64,000 nucleotides of DNA from Andreesenia angusta (GCF_001855385.1 NZ_MKIE01000001.1:397448-461447), one strand, 5' to 3'; shown: positions 9,687 to 18,908, numbered from the stretch's first letter. The notes: generated by a model from the sequence alone, not told the origin. Translations and numbers: made by a program.

Positions 9687-10396
9687 GCCGGATAAAAACA
9701 CGCCCTCTCTATATCCGTGGAATGCTGGTCCTGCTCTATGTCTAGTGCCCTTTTGCCGAATAGCTTTCCGTCTTTTATGTGTATTATCCTGTCGCCAAGC
9801 AACTTAGCTTCGTCATCGTTATGCGTAATCATTATAGTGCTTATGTTCCACTCTTTCTTGAACTCTAGAAACTCCCCATATACATGGTCTTTTGTGTCTG
9901 TGTCAAGCGCCGAAAACGGTTCGTCCAGAAGCAGCAGCTTTGGCCGTATGCTGAGCGCCCTTCCGAGCGCAACCCTCTGCTTTTCCCCACCGGATATCTC
10001 ATGTGGGTAGCGCTTTTTTAAATGTGATATCTTGAGGGAATCCATAACCTGGTCCACGTAGGATGCGTCTGAATCTTTCTTCTTGTCGAATCCAAATCGA
10101 ATATTTTCGTCTACGGTCATATTGGGAAAAAGGGCGTAGTTCTGGAATACATACCCTATACCCCTGCTCTTTATAGGTCTGTTCAACTTTGAAGCTGTTG
10201 AAAAGAGTGTCTCTTCTCCCACTCTTATCTCACCGTCATCTGGGGATTTTATCCCAGCCAAGCAGTCTAGTATAGTGGTCTTTCCCGAGCCAGATCTACC
10301 CTGTATGACCAGCACTTCTCTTTCAAGGCTGAACGATATATCCAGATCGAAAAATTCCAATTTTTTAAAAAGGCTCACCTCTATATTGTCTATCAT
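9683..10396 (-). CDS. modC: Molybdate ABC transporter ATP-binding protein
   Basis: ABC ATPase with Walker A GRSGSGKTT, signature ISGGEKQRVALGRAL, Walker B LLLLDEPFSALD and switch histidine TITH-like MITHNDDEA. At 237 residues it lacks the C-terminal TOBE/Mop domain of the ~350-residue Escherichia coli type, so it probably cannot sense molybdate itself. It follows modB by 2 nt, as the last gene of the modABC operon. Tungstate transport is a possible alternative. Confidence 0.9.
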   Translation of the reverse strand: MIDNIEVSLFKKLEFFDLDISFSLEREVLVIQGRSGSGKTTILDCLAGIKSPDDGEIRVGEETLFSTASKLNRPIKSRGIGYVFQNYALFPNMTVDENIRFGFDKKKDSDASYVDQVMDSLKISHLKKRYPHEISGGEKQRVALGRALSIRPKLLLLDEPFSALDTDTKDHVYGEFLEFKKEWNISTIMITHNDDEAKLLGDRIIHIKDGKLFGKRALDIEQDQHSTDIERACFYPA

Positions 10397-10398
10397 CT

Positions 10399-11070
10399 CT
10401 AATCTCTCCTGCTGTACTTTTTCTTTTTAAGCCATCTGTTAAGCGAAAATATGAGTACAAAGCTAAATGCCACCACTATAGCCATAAGCGTGTTGGCCTT
10501 AGACGTATTGCCAGACTCCACAGCATAGTAGATTGAAAGTGGTATCGTCTCTGTCTTTCCCGGGATATTTCCAGCCACCATAAGCGTAGCTCCAAACTCC
10601 CCTAGCGCTCTGGCAAAAGAAAGCACTATCCCGCTTATTATGCCTGGCCAGGCCAGCGGAAGTGTGACTTTCCTGAAAACCTTCCACTCTCCCGCTCCGA
10701 GAGTCCTCGCTGCATTCTCGTATGACTGGTCGACGCCCATAAGCGCCGACTTTGCGCTCTGGTACATAAGCGGAAGCGACACCACAGATGCCGCTATACA
10801 ACCAGCCACCCAGGTGAACACAAGACTCACTCCGAACTTGTCAAGCAGGAATCCGCCTAAAAGCCCTCGCTTCCCTATGAGTATAAGCAGTCCATATCCG
10901 GTCACAGAAGGGGGAAGCACCATCGGAAGCGTAACCAGAACCTCTAAAAAGTCTTTCCCCTTGAATTCAAACCTCTTGAATACGTAGGCTAAGAACGTTC
11001 CCAATAGAAACGTTGAAACTGTAGCTATGGATGCTATTTTTAACGATATCAGTATGGGATCTAAAATCAT
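10399..11070 (-). CDS. modB: Molybdate ABC transporter permease
   Basis: A 223-residue inner-membrane permease with five to six hydrophobic segments and the EAA loop typical of ModB/CysT permeases (YENAARTLGAGEWKVFRKVTLP). The motif LPMVLPPSVTGYGLL near residue 47 is characteristic of molybdate permeases. It lies between modA (10 nt gap) and modC (2 nt gap) and is presumably co-transcribed with them. Confidence 0.93.
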   Translation of the reverse strand: MILDPILISLKIASIATVSTFLLGTFLAYVFKRFEFKGKDFLEVLVTLPMVLPPSVTGYGLLILIGKRGLLGGFLLDKFGVSLVFTWVAGCIAASVVSLPLMYQSAKSALMGVDQSYENAARTLGAGEWKVFRKVTLPLAWPGIISGIVLSFARALGEFGATLMVAGNIPGKTETIPLSIYYAVESGNTSKANTLMAIVVAFSFVLIFSLNRWLKKKKYSRRD

Positions 11071-11080
11071 ATAATTTCCC

Positions 11081-11884
11081 TTACTTTACTTCAAATCCAT
11101 ATTTTTTGAATATATCAGTAGACTCTTCCTTGTCTAAAAACTCCATATAGCCTTTAACCGCTTCTTCATGCTCTGTGCTCTCCACTATTCCCTCTGGGTA
11201 GACTATCTCCTTGTGAGTAGAAGGATCTATCTCCTCAGCCACTTTTCCGCTCTTCATGCCAACTGCGTCCGACTTGTAGGCTATACCTGCAACTGCTTCC
11301 CCGCTCTCAACGTAGGAAATCACTGCCTTTACGTCTTTTGCAAACACTATCTTGTCCTGTATAGACCCCCATACGTTGAGGTTCTCAAGACTCTCCTGAG
11401 AGTACTGTCCAACTGGAACCGTCTCAACTTCTCCAATAGCTATCTTTCCATCTGTGTTTAAAAGATCCTCTACAGTTTTTATCTTGTCTGCGTATTCCTC
11501 TGAAACTATAAGCACAAGCTTGTTTCCTAAAAGATCTTTTATGCTGTCTGATTTTACAAGTCCAGCTTCCCTGAGCGCATCCATCTGCTTCTTTCCAGCC
11601 GATATAAAAAGATCTGTCGGAGCCCCTTCCTCTATCTGCTTTTGGAGCGCTCCAGAAGATCCGTAGTTCATACTGACTTCATTCCCGCTCTCCTCTTCGT
11701 ACAGTGTCTCTATTTCGTTTAGGGCTTCTGTAAGGCTGGCTGCTGCGCTCACAGTTATCTCTACAGGCTCCGATTTCTTGGCTGTGTCCTCTGGAGCATC
11801 AGATCCCGAGCAACCCACAAGCCCTCCTATAGATATGATAACCGCCGTCATAAGTCCTAGTCCTCTAACCTTAAGCTTTTTCAT
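11081..11884 (-). CDS. modA: Molybdate-binding lipoprotein
   Basis: Extracytoplasmic oxyanion-binding component of the ModABC importer, lipid-anchored by the lipobox LVGC at about residue 24. The mature part starts with the family-typical ITVSAAASLTEAL and contains MNYGSSGALQKQIEEGAPTD, which carry the serines that ligand molybdate or tungstate in ModA. The length of 267 residues is normal. A good AGGGGAG site precedes the ATG. The divergent upstream region holds the phased repeats at 11905-11952. Confidence 0.93.
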   Translation of the reverse strand: MKKLKVRGLGLMTAVIISIGGLVGCSGSDAPEDTAKKSEPVEITVSAAASLTEALNEIETLYEEESGNEVSMNYGSSGALQKQIEEGAPTDLFISAGKKQMDALREAGLVKSDSIKDLLGNKLVLIVSEEYADKIKTVEDLLNTDGKIAIGEVETVPVGQYSQESLENLNVWGSIQDKIVFAKDVKAVISYVESGEAVAGIAYKSDAVGMKSGKVAEEIDPSTHKEIVYPEGIVESTEHEEAVKGYMEFLDKEESTDIFKKYGFEVK

Positions 11885-11904
11885 TATGTAACTCCCCTTT
11901 ATAT

Positions 11905-11952
11905 TGTTTTGTCACGTTTCACATCGTTTTGTCCATTTGCGTAACGTTATGT
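11905..11952. promoter_or_regulatory. Three direct repeats phased at 20 bp, candidate operator
   Basis: Octamers TGTTTTGT (11905), CGTTTTGT (11925) and CGTTATGT (11945) recur at exactly 20-bp steps, two helical turns. A weaker CGTTTCAC lies in phase at 11915. They sit between modA and the divergent regulator gene, next to AT-rich promoter-like DNA. I infer an operator for the regulator at 12070-13032; no binding data exist here. Confidence 0.5.
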
Positions 11953-12069
11953 ATATTATATTTATATAGCATTCCATTGTCAATAGTACTCTCACCTTTG
12001 GAATTGCCCCTGAAAATAAAACATGGTATCATATTAACAACTAGAAACTATCAGAAAGGAATCGACCAT

Positions 12070-13032
12070 ATGAGAAAAGACAGGGCCCTTACCGCCCAAG
12101 AAGTTGCAGATATATTGAAAATTGCAAAAAACACTGTATACGAGCTTGCAAAGCGTGGGGAAATAAAGTCCTACAAGGTGGGCAGAAGCTTGAGATTTTC
12201 TCCTGAAGATGTAGAGAAGTATACGTCAGGCGGAATACAGTCTGGCGGTCCAGTCCAGACATCTGAAAAAAGCAAGTCCAAAGAGAGCTTCAGAGACAGC
12301 TTTCAGTTCAGTCCCGCTTCCTACGGAGAGGGTTTTGTCATATGCGGTCAGGACCTCATTCTAGACGTGCTCTCCAACTATATAGAGAACCACAGAAGCG
12401 GTGTTCCAACGCTCAGGGCGCATATAGGCAGCTACAGCAGCCTGACTTCTCTTTACTACGGAAAGGTCCAAGTTGCCTCTTCTCATCTCTGGGACGGAGA
12501 CAGCGACACCTACAACATACCCTTTGTCAGAAGGCTTGTGCCGGGAATACCTGCTGTCATAATACACCTTACAAAGCGCACGCAGGGGTTTTATGTCCAA
12601 AAAGGGAATCCCAAGAACATCTTGGAGTGGGAGGACCTTGCCAGAAAAGATATACGTATTGTAAACAGAGAGAAAGGCGCTGGCTCAAGAGTTTTGCTAG
12701 ATGAGAACATAAGAAAGCTAGGCATTCCCGGCAGCTCTATAAATGGCTACTACAGGGAAAACCAGTCTCATGTTACAGTCGCAAGCAGTGTAGCCCGAGG
12801 GGAAGCCGATGTCGCAGTCGGCGATATGAAGACTTCGGCTCAGTTCAACAACCTGGACTTTATACCGCTCAAAAAAGAGAGATACGAACTGGTTGTAAAG
12901 AAAGAAGACTTCCACACTGCCCCGATACAGGCTATGATTGAGATATTAAACTCCGAGGAGTTCCAGTCTGAATTCAGAAATATAGAAGGGTACGACATCT
13001 CCGAGATGGGGTCTATCGTAGCCGAGACGTAA
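12070..13032 (+). CDS. Excisionase-type HTH regulator with periplasmic-binding-protein-like domain
   Basis: A 320-residue one-component regulator. Residues 1-58 form an excisionase/MerR-like helix-turn-helix (LTAQEVADILKIAKNTVYELAKRG). The rest resembles the PBP-like domain found in molybdate/tungstate-responsive regulators (PF12727 type), including the stretch REKGAGSRVLLDENIRKLGI. Its divergence from modABC suggests it senses molybdate or tungstate and controls the operon, which is inference. ATG at 12070 is preceded by AGAAAGGA; the ORF extends 47 codons upstream, but through the operator region, so the longer form is unlikely. Confidence 0.87.
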   Translation: MRKDRALTAQEVADILKIAKNTVYELAKRGEIKSYKVGRSLRFSPEDVEKYTSGGIQSGGPVQTSEKSKSKESFRDSFQFSPASYGEGFVICGQDLILDVLSNYIENHRSGVPTLRAHIGSYSSLTSLYYGKVQVASSHLWDGDSDTYNIPFVRRLVPGIPAVIIHLTKRTQGFYVQKGNPKNILEWEDLARKDIRIVNREKGAGSRVLLDENIRKLGIPGSSINGYYRENQSHVTVASSVARGEADVAVGDMKTSAQFNNLDFIPLKKERYELVVKKEDFHTAPIQAMIEILNSEEFQSEFRNIEGYDISEMGSIVAET

Positions 13033-13069
13033 AAAACCCTCTGTACGCTTTGTACAGAGGGTTTCTTTT
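13031..13069. terminator. Bidirectional intrinsic terminator
   Basis: AAACCCTCTGTAC pairs with GTACAGAGGGTTT, with A's on the left and T's on the right. It separates the convergent regulator and permease genes. Confidence 0.9.
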
Positions 13070-13070
13070 A

Positions 13071-14438
13071 TTAGTTCATCTCTAGCTTTATTTCTTTCTT
13101 CTCTTCTTCTGGTGTCTCTTCTTTTAGTATTATGTTCAATACTAGAGCTACAATAGTTCCTGCCGATATTCCTGAAGAGAATACCGAGCCAAGCGCTGAT
13201 GGAAGATTAGCCACGAAGTCCGGTCTGAAAGCAACTCCAAGGCCTATTCCCAATGAAGCCGCAATTATTATAAGGTTACGGTTGTTCATATGGATCTTTC
13301 CTAGTGTCTGTATTCCAGATGCTCCAACAACTCCAAACATCAGTATTCCTGCTCCACCAAGCACTGGGTTAGGCATGATAGATATAAGCGTACTGAACTT
13401 AGGAAGAAGTCCTATAACGAAAAGAAGCACTCCGGCAACAGCCGCTACGTAGCTGCTCGCAACTCTAGTAAGCGGTATAAGTCCAACGTTCTGGCTGAAA
13501 GAAGTGTTTGGTCCTCCGCCAAGGAATCCTGATATGAAACTTCCAACTCCATCGCAAAGTATTCCGTCTGCTACTCTGTCGTTTGAAAGCTCTCTTTCAG
13601 ATGCCTCTCCAACTGCCTTTATAACTCCAACTGTCTCTATAGTAGTTACAAGGTACGCCGCTATGAAAGGAACCACGTACTTAGGATTGAAGTCCACGCC
13701 GTACTTGAATATATTTGGAAGCTCGAACCAAGCCGCCTCTCCTACTTTTGAGAACTCAACCATTCCAAGCGGGATACAAACAATATAGCCTATAGCTATA
13801 CCTATAAGTATAGAAGCGCTTCCAGCTATCCCTTTAGCATATCTGTTGAGAAGTACAATTATAAGAAGCACGCTCATAGAAATTCCAACATTTCTTAAAC
13901 TTCCATAGTCCTCTGATCCAAATCCACCTGCTGCCCAGTCTATTGCGACTGGTATAAGAGTTGTACCTATAAGTGTTACAACTGTTCCAGTTACAACTGG
14001 AGGGAAAAATCTCATTATTACTTTTAGGAATCTACTGAGTATCATCTCTATAAAAGACCCCATTATAGTAGCTCCGAAATAAGCTGGTAGTCCTCCACCC
14101 ATCTGAGCTATAACTGCAATTCCTGGCGATACGAAAGTGAAGTCCGTACCCATGATCATAGGTATTCTAGCACCTATTCTGAACTTCTTAGGTCCTATTC
14201 CAACTGCCTGAATCCAAGTTGTAATGCCTGATGCCAATAGAGTTGCACTTACCAAAAACGCCGTGTCTTCGACACCTACGCCTGCAACTCCTCCTATAAT
14301 AAGTGGTACTGCTATGATTCCTCCTAGTGCCGTAACTATATTCTGAAATGCTAGCAGAATAGATACGCCTAGACTTGGCTTGTCCTCCATCTGATATAGC
14401 AGACTGGAGTTGAATGTGTCCACCGTGTTGCTTGACAT
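13071..14438 (-). CDS. NCS2 family purine permease (xanthine/urate type)
   Basis: A 455-residue, multi-helix nucleobase:cation symporter of the NAT/NCS2 family. The family signature is present as QNVGLIPLTR, and the glutamate-containing TM8-like segment reads TTIETVGVIKAVGEASER. Signature sequences starting with Q-N and ending T-R are typical of xanthine and uric acid transporters rather than uracil ones, so purine import is likely; the exact substrate cannot be told. It is monocistronic, with AAAGGAGG before the ATG and a hairpin-containing leader upstream. Confidence 0.9.
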   Translation of the reverse strand: MSSNTVDTFNSSLLYQMEDKPSLGVSILLAFQNIVTALGGIIAVPLIIGGVAGVGVEDTAFLVSATLLASGITTWIQAVGIGPKKFRIGARIPMIMGTDFTFVSPGIAVIAQMGGGLPAYFGATIMGSFIEMILSRFLKVIMRFFPPVVTGTVVTLIGTTLIPVAIDWAAGGFGSEDYGSLRNVGISMSVLLIIVLLNRYAKGIAGSASILIGIAIGYIVCIPLGMVEFSKVGEAAWFELPNIFKYGVDFNPKYVVPFIAAYLVTTIETVGVIKAVGEASERELSNDRVADGILCDGVGSFISGFLGGGPNTSFSQNVGLIPLTRVASSYVAAVAGVLLFVIGLLPKFSTLISIMPNPVLGGAGILMFGVVGASGIQTLGKIHMNNRNLIIIAASLGIGLGVAFRPDFVANLPSALGSVFSSGISAGTIVALVLNIILKEETPEEEKKEIKLEMN

Positions 14439-14775
14439 GTTAAAACCTCCTTTTTGCTTTTATTTTTTATAATCAAGCGCATGCATAGGACTATTTCTGC
14501 GTGCGCCAGATTTCGAATTAAATATTGATGATTTTTTCACGAATATGAATAACATTTTTCTCAAAAATAAGTATATCATACTCCCAACTGTCATTTCGAC
14601 TTATATATTCCATGAAAACCTTTTCATCGTTAATAAGACCTTACACCCTTTTTATGCTTTTGAAAAGCCCTAAAGCCTTTAACAAAAGTTAATATATTAA
14701 GCCCAAAATGCAAATAGCCGGTGTAGGCCTCATTAGAGAGGTCTGCACCACCTATTGTTAAATATTTTTCACAAT
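14439..14775 (-). promoter_or_regulatory. Non-coding leader of the purine permease and glycosidase 3' region
   Basis: No gene is seen in this 337-bp stretch. On the minus strand it contains a hairpin at 14477-14506 (GCGCACGCA with TGCATGCGC, one mismatch), enclosed by a short AATCA/TGATT pairing, between the permease start and a TATACT-like -10 near 14565-14575. A second, perfect 12-bp stem (two G-U pairs in plus-strand sense) lies at 14717-14747, just downstream of the glycosidase stop, without a clear T-run. The first could be a regulatory leader, but I cannot match it to the classical purine riboswitch. Confidence 0.4.
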
Positions 14776-16524
14776 CTAGTTCGTACTTATCCTGACAGTT
14801 TTGTTTTCTCCATCCCACTCCACATTGAAGGCGAGTGTCTTGCCTAAATCCACCAGCTTAAAGTAGTTGTTCTGATTTACTAGGTATGCGTCCAGCTTAT
14901 CAGTCTTTGACCCATCTATAGACACAGATTGTGTGCTCTTGCTCACTCTAGGATTGTCTTCTAAAGAGCCTTTTGAGTCGTTTCCGCCGCTGTAAGATAC
15001 TCCCCTCTCTATTACGACCTCGTTCTTTTTTTGGTCATATCCTACGTCAAACTTTGCACCTGTATTCTTTAAGGCATCTGCTACGTCCCTCAGCATGTAG
15101 TAGTTATGTCCGTTTATGCTGTACCCCAGTATCTTGACTGTCTTTCCGTTTAAAGTTACAGCGTGTACTGATGGTGTCGCCTTTATGCCAGAGCTCAAGT
15201 TAGGCCCCTTCTGAACCTTAGCCGCTATCTTCTTGCTAGTCACATAAGCGTTTGAAGTCGTATAGATATCCGCTTGGATTTCAACACTCTGCCCAGCAAA
15301 CTGCGAGAAGTCGTAGCTTATCTCGTATGGAGATCCTGTTTTTTCTCCCACGTATCTGCCGTTTATCTTGTATGCCACTCTTCCTATGTCCAGTCTTCCG
15401 TCTATAGCCACAAAAGCGCTCAGCTTCTGCTTTTCTGGAGATACCGCGTTCCACTGAACGTCTGCAAAGTAGACTGGGCTCTTCTGACCCACCGCCGACA
15501 GGAAGAAAGGTGACGATATCGCCTGCTTGTACGCAGAAAGCACCGTTGGATTGTCTGAAAGCTTACACTGTCTCTTCGCCCCGTGGGTCTCGTCGTTGTT
15601 CCAGTAGAATACAGCCTTTATTCCAGGGTACCTCCTAGCCACTTCGTCATAGAATTCCTTTGTCTCCTTTGCAGCCACGTAGGATACCGATGTGCTGTCC
15701 TGGAACTCTATGTTCTGGATAGGAGCCCCCTCCGACAGAAATACAGGCTTTCTGCTTGAGTATTTGTCGTAAATCTCCTTAGTCCTGTCTGTAAACTTCA
15801 TAGAGTGCTTGCTCTTTGTGTTAGAGACATACGGAGGGTAGGCGCTTATTCCAACCCAATCCACAGCGTCGTCCCCTGGGTAGTACTTGTCTGAAGAGTT
15901 CTTTGGCCAGTCGTTCGGAGCCCAGCACATAACTACATTAGGCGCTTCCTCATGCATTATCTTTGCAACCAGTCTGAACTTCTCCTTGTACAGGTTTGGA
16001 TCTTTGTTTCCCCAAGGGTTACTGCCATCGTTCATCTCGTTCGCAAATCTCAGGAATACAGGAATTCCAGAATCCCTTGCCTGCCTTGCGAATTTGCGGA
16101 GGTATTCTCCGTCTTTCACGCTTTCAAGCCCGTCTAGAGGCTCCAAACATATCTGCATGCCCGCACTAGTCTCTTTGGCCTTTTTGTAGTGTGACGCATA
16201 GTGGTTGAATTCCATCTTTCCATAAGGTATGTAGACCATGTAAAGCGCATGGGCCCTTCCTGTAAGCGCTGGCACCCCGTCAAAGTAGAATGGATTTCCT
16301 GTCCAGGCGTTATGTACAGCTTCGTCCCCTTCTGCAAACATCGCAAGGTACGACCCCACTACCGGTTCATACTTGGCTCCCCTGTATAGCTTGTTCCCAG
16401 CTTCCGCTGACGGCCTTTCCATATAGACCCTGATATCTGTTCCTGAGGCCAGTGCAGAGCTTGTCGCTCCAAGCATGACAATCCCAATTAAAGATGCGCT
16501 CAGGAGTTTAGTGATTCTATTCAT
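14776..16524 (-). CDS. Secreted GH26-like glycoside hydrolase with C-terminal stalk domains
   Basis: The signal peptide (residues 1-27, ending SSALASG) precedes a (beta/alpha)8-type catalytic region. The proposed acid/base is Glu163 in RFANEMND, and the proposed nucleophile is Glu265 in VFLSEGAP. Both fit clan GH-A, family 26 (mannanase or related). Residues about 340-440 look like a beta-sandwich, and about 440-580 contain two copper-amine-oxidase-N-terminal-like stalk modules (one has YYMLRDVADAL, the other YFKLVDLGKTL). Substrate is unknown. It would act outside the cell on beta-linked polysaccharide, possibly attached through the stalk modules. Confidence 0.8.
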   Translation of the reverse strand: MNRITKLLSASLIGIVMLGATSSALASGTDIRVYMERPSAEAGNKLYRGAKYEPVVGSYLAMFAEGDEAVHNAWTGNPFYFDGVPALTGRAHALYMVYIPYGKMEFNHYASHYKKAKETSAGMQICLEPLDGLESVKDGEYLRKFARQARDSGIPVFLRFANEMNDGSNPWGNKDPNLYKEKFRLVAKIMHEEAPNVVMCWAPNDWPKNSSDKYYPGDDAVDWVGISAYPPYVSNTKSKHSMKFTDRTKEIYDKYSSRKPVFLSEGAPIQNIEFQDSTSVSYVAAKETKEFYDEVARRYPGIKAVFYWNNDETHGAKRQCKLSDNPTVLSAYKQAISSPFFLSAVGQKSPVYFADVQWNAVSPEKQKLSAFVAIDGRLDIGRVAYKINGRYVGEKTGSPYEISYDFSQFAGQSVEIQADIYTTSNAYVTSKKIAAKVQKGPNLSSGIKATPSVHAVTLNGKTVKILGYSINGHNYYMLRDVADALKNTGAKFDVGYDQKKNEVVIERGVSYSGGNDSKGSLEDNPRVSKSTQSVSIDGSKTDKLDAYLVNQNNYFKLVDLGKTLAFNVEWDGENKTVRISTN

Positions 16525-16548
16525 ATTTCATCCCCCTTTTTAGTCATC

Positions 16549-17505
16549 CTATTTTTCCATCAATTTCTTTATTTCTACTAGACCAGAATCCAGACTCTCA
16601 TCTACTCTGCTGGCTCTCTCCACGTGGTTTATAAGCTTGTCATGTATATCGGATAGAATCTCGTCTGACACATTTGTCTGTTCAAGTATATCCCTTATAT
16701 AGTCCTTCTGGGTTGATATCGTGTCCACCACATCTTTCACTTCCACCTGAACCTCTTCAAATCCCCTTACTATGTCCTTTATCTTCTCTTTCACAACTTG
16801 GCTCATCTCGATTCCTCTCTCTATGGCGTCATTGTTTCTGTCGCTGTTCTCTGATGCCGTTTCCACCTCGTTCTGTATGTTCATCACAAGCTCTTTTATG
16901 GTGCTGGTGCTCTCAGTGGTGTTCTCGGCAAGCTTCCTGACCTCTTCTGCCACTATGGCAAACCCTCTGCCGTGCTCTCCAGCTCTGGCCGCCTCTATAG
17001 CCGCATTCAGCGCAAGCAGATTCGTCTGGCTGGCTATGTCCGTTATAGTCTCCACTATATCGGTTATCTCTTTCGACCGTTCTCCAAGTTTGGTCATGGA
17101 CTCTGAAGACTCCTCAGCCTGTGTCTTTAGAGAAGACATCACCCCTAGCAGATTGTCCACAGCTTCTTCACCTTCTACAGACTTCTCCACCGAATCCACC
17201 GATATCGATTTCAGCTTTTCGCTCTTGTCTGAAAGCTGCTCTGAAAGCTCGCTAGTCTCGTTGGATATGTTCTTCACCTTCTCCATCATAGACTTTATGT
17301 CCTCCGCCAGTCCTGCCAGCTCTCCATGCTGCTGATTCACCAGTCCATGGTTTTGGATTATCTGCACCATATTGCTGTATATATCCTGCATAGAAGACTT
17401 TAGAAAGCTGTTCTCCTCTCTAAGCTCCGCTTCCAGTGAACGCTCTCGCTCCAGCCTATCCCTATTTGAAACTTCTTCTCTAGCCTTTTCTTTTCTAAAA
17501 AACAT
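16549..17505 (-). CDS. Soluble methyl-accepting chemotaxis protein
   Basis: A 318-residue receptor without any membrane helix. A short charged N-terminal coiled coil leads into the signalling domain, whose hairpin tip reads [21 protein letters not shown]. It is likely cytoplasmic and shorter than the membrane receptors in this window. No recognisable sensor domain (PAS, GAF, globin) is present. AGGAGG precedes the ATG. Confidence 0.88.
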   Translation of the reverse strand: MFFRKEKAREEVSNRDRLERERSLEAELREENSFLKSSMQDIYSNMVQIIQNHGLVNQQHGELAGLAEDIKSMMEKVKNISNETSELSEQLSDKSEKLKSISVDSVEKSVEGEEAVDNLLGVMSSLKTQAEESSESMTKLGERSKEITDIVETITDIASQTNLLALNAAIEAARAGEHGRGFAIVAEEVRKLAENTTESTSTIKELVMNIQNEVETASENSDRNNDAIERGIEMSQVVKEKIKDIVRGFEEVQVEVKDVVDTISTQKDYIRDILEQTNVSDEILSDIHDKLINHVERASRVDESLDSGLVEIKKLMEK

Positions 17506-17638
17506 ATCAATTCCTCCCGGTATAGTTTTGTATTGATATTATACCACTTTTTACATGTATATATAGTTTAGTTTGTTTGAACAAATCTCATTCCATTGTG
17601 ATAATATTGTCTTAACGACATATTTAGGTGGTGTTTTT

Positions 17639-18502
17639 TTGAAAGTACAATTAGACTGCGTACACTGCTATTTAAAGCAAGTGGTTTCCACTATGAAAAG
17701 AACAGATTTAGATGAAGATACTCAATATCAAATACTCTACAGACTTATGGAAGAGATAAAGGGCTTAGACAATTCAAATACCCCAGCCTATAATTCAAGT
17801 GTGATACTTAAAAGTGCTTATGAAATGATAGGGGTGGCCGACCCTTACAAATCGGCAAAGCGAGAGTCGAATGACGCTGCCCTCTCCTTCTATCCAGAAC
17901 TTTCAGAGCTACTCTCAAGGTCTCAAGACAGACTCAAAGACGCGCTGAAGATAGCTGTAGCTGGAAATGTGATAGACCTTGGAATATACAGGGATTTCGA
18001 CATAGGTTCAGCCATCTCCCAGGTCATGGACGAAGGCTTTTCTGCGGACTGCTCTGAGCAGTTCAAGTCAGAGCTAGACAGCACAGACAGTGTCCTTATA
18101 ATAGGCGACAACGCCGGCGAAATAGTGTTCGACAGAATGCTTGTGGAAGAGCTTAGAAGGCTTGGAAAATCTGTGACTTATGTGGTCAAGTCCAGCCCGA
18201 TCCTAAACGATGCCACTATGGAAGACGCCGAGTACGTCGGAATGACTGATTTGGCAAAAGTTATAGAGACCGGCTCTGGACACCTCGGAGTTTCCATAGA
18301 CGATATCTCGGACGAATTCAGAAAGGCGCTTGAAAATGCCAGCGTCATAATCTCTAAAGGTCAGGCCAATTTTGAGTCCCTTGAAGGCATTGACTGGATA
18401 TCTCAAAAGACATTCTTTCTTCTGAAGATAAAATGCGAGGAAGTTGCCTTGGTGTCTGGGCTTAAATTCAACTCCATGGTCTTTTTGAGGAAATCGATAT
18501 GA
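17639..18502 (+). CDS. DUF89 damage-control phosphatase family protein
   Basis: The 287-residue product starts with the family-typical cysteine segment LDCVHCYLKQ and has the metal-site motif IIGDNAGEIVFD near its middle. DUF89/ARMT1-like proteins are metal-dependent phosphatases that remove unwanted phosphorylated metabolites; the substrate here is unknown. TTG at 17639 is chosen because AGGTGG lies just upstream and homologs begin at this point. Its stop overlaps the rlmH-like start by 4 nt (ATGA), indicating translational coupling. Confidence 0.85.
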   Translation: MKVQLDCVHCYLKQVVSTMKRTDLDEDTQYQILYRLMEEIKGLDNSNTPAYNSSVILKSAYEMIGVADPYKSAKRESNDAALSFYPELSELLSRSQDRLKDALKIAVAGNVIDLGIYRDFDIGSAISQVMDEGFSADCSEQFKSELDSTDSVLIIGDNAGEIVFDRMLVEELRRLGKSVTYVVKSSPILNDATMEDAEYVGMTDLAKVIETGSGHLGVSIDDISDEFRKALENASVIISKGQANFESLEGIDWISQKTFFLLKIKCEEVALVSGLKFNSMVFLRKSI

Positions 18503-18900
18503 ACTTCAAAGTGTATGTAGTGTCAAAGAAGATAGAGAAATTCTACCTGGAAGCCGTAGCCGAGTACGAAAAGCGACTAGGTAGATACTGCAAGATAGAG
18601 CTTGTACAGGTCAAGAACGAGTCCGCGCTCTTGAAAAAGCTGAGCGATAAATCCTATATGGTGAAGATAAGTAGCTCTAGAGAAAAGCTGTCCTCCGAAT
18701 CGCTTGCAGAGAAAATAGAGAGTTACGGTCTTTCATCGGTTTCAGATATCTCTCTCGTAATTGGGGATGTGGAGCTAGAATGCCAAGAGCGTTTCTGCAT
18801 AAGCCCTATGGATATGGACCCCGGGCTGGAAGCCGCTGTGCTGTTCGAGCAGATCTACAGGGGGTATAGGATTATTAATGGTGAACCGTACCATAAATAA
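18499..18900 (+). CDS. Divergent, short RlmH-like SPOUT methyltransferase
   Basis: RlmH methylates N3 of pseudouridine 1915 in 23S rRNA. The C-terminal signature is clear (EQIYRGYRIINGEPYHK, ending exactly as in RlmH). The protein has only 133 residues, against about 155-160 in typical RlmH, and the usual glycine-rich VIGG(A/P) loop reads LVIGDVELEC. Activity is therefore uncertain; it may be a paralog, with a canonical rlmH elsewhere. The 3' end is the left copy of the repeat at 18880-18908 used by the adjoining mini-island. Confidence 0.8.
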   Translation: MNFKVYVVSKKIEKFYLEAVAEYEKRLGRYCKIELVQVKNESALLKKLSDKSYMVKISSSREKLSSESLAEKIESYGLSSVSDISLVIGDVELECQERFCISPMDMDPGLEAAVLFEQIYRGYRIINGEPYHK

Positions 18901-18908
18901 AGGAGGCC
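18880..18908 (+). repeat. Left island junction: rlmH 3'-end repeat (att-like)
   Basis: Twenty-nine bases spanning the last codons and stop of the rlmH-like gene recur at 20786-20814 with three mismatches. The shared core is GAACCGTACCA, then AAATAA, then GGAGGCC. The position is the same as the attachment site of staphylococcal SCC elements (the GEAYHK/GEPYHK codons of rlmH). Confidence 0.7.

Noticed and set aside
14439-14600. Classical purine riboswitch before the permease.
   Set aside because: The conserved core pieces (TATAATCC, TTTCTACC and the closing loop) are absent.
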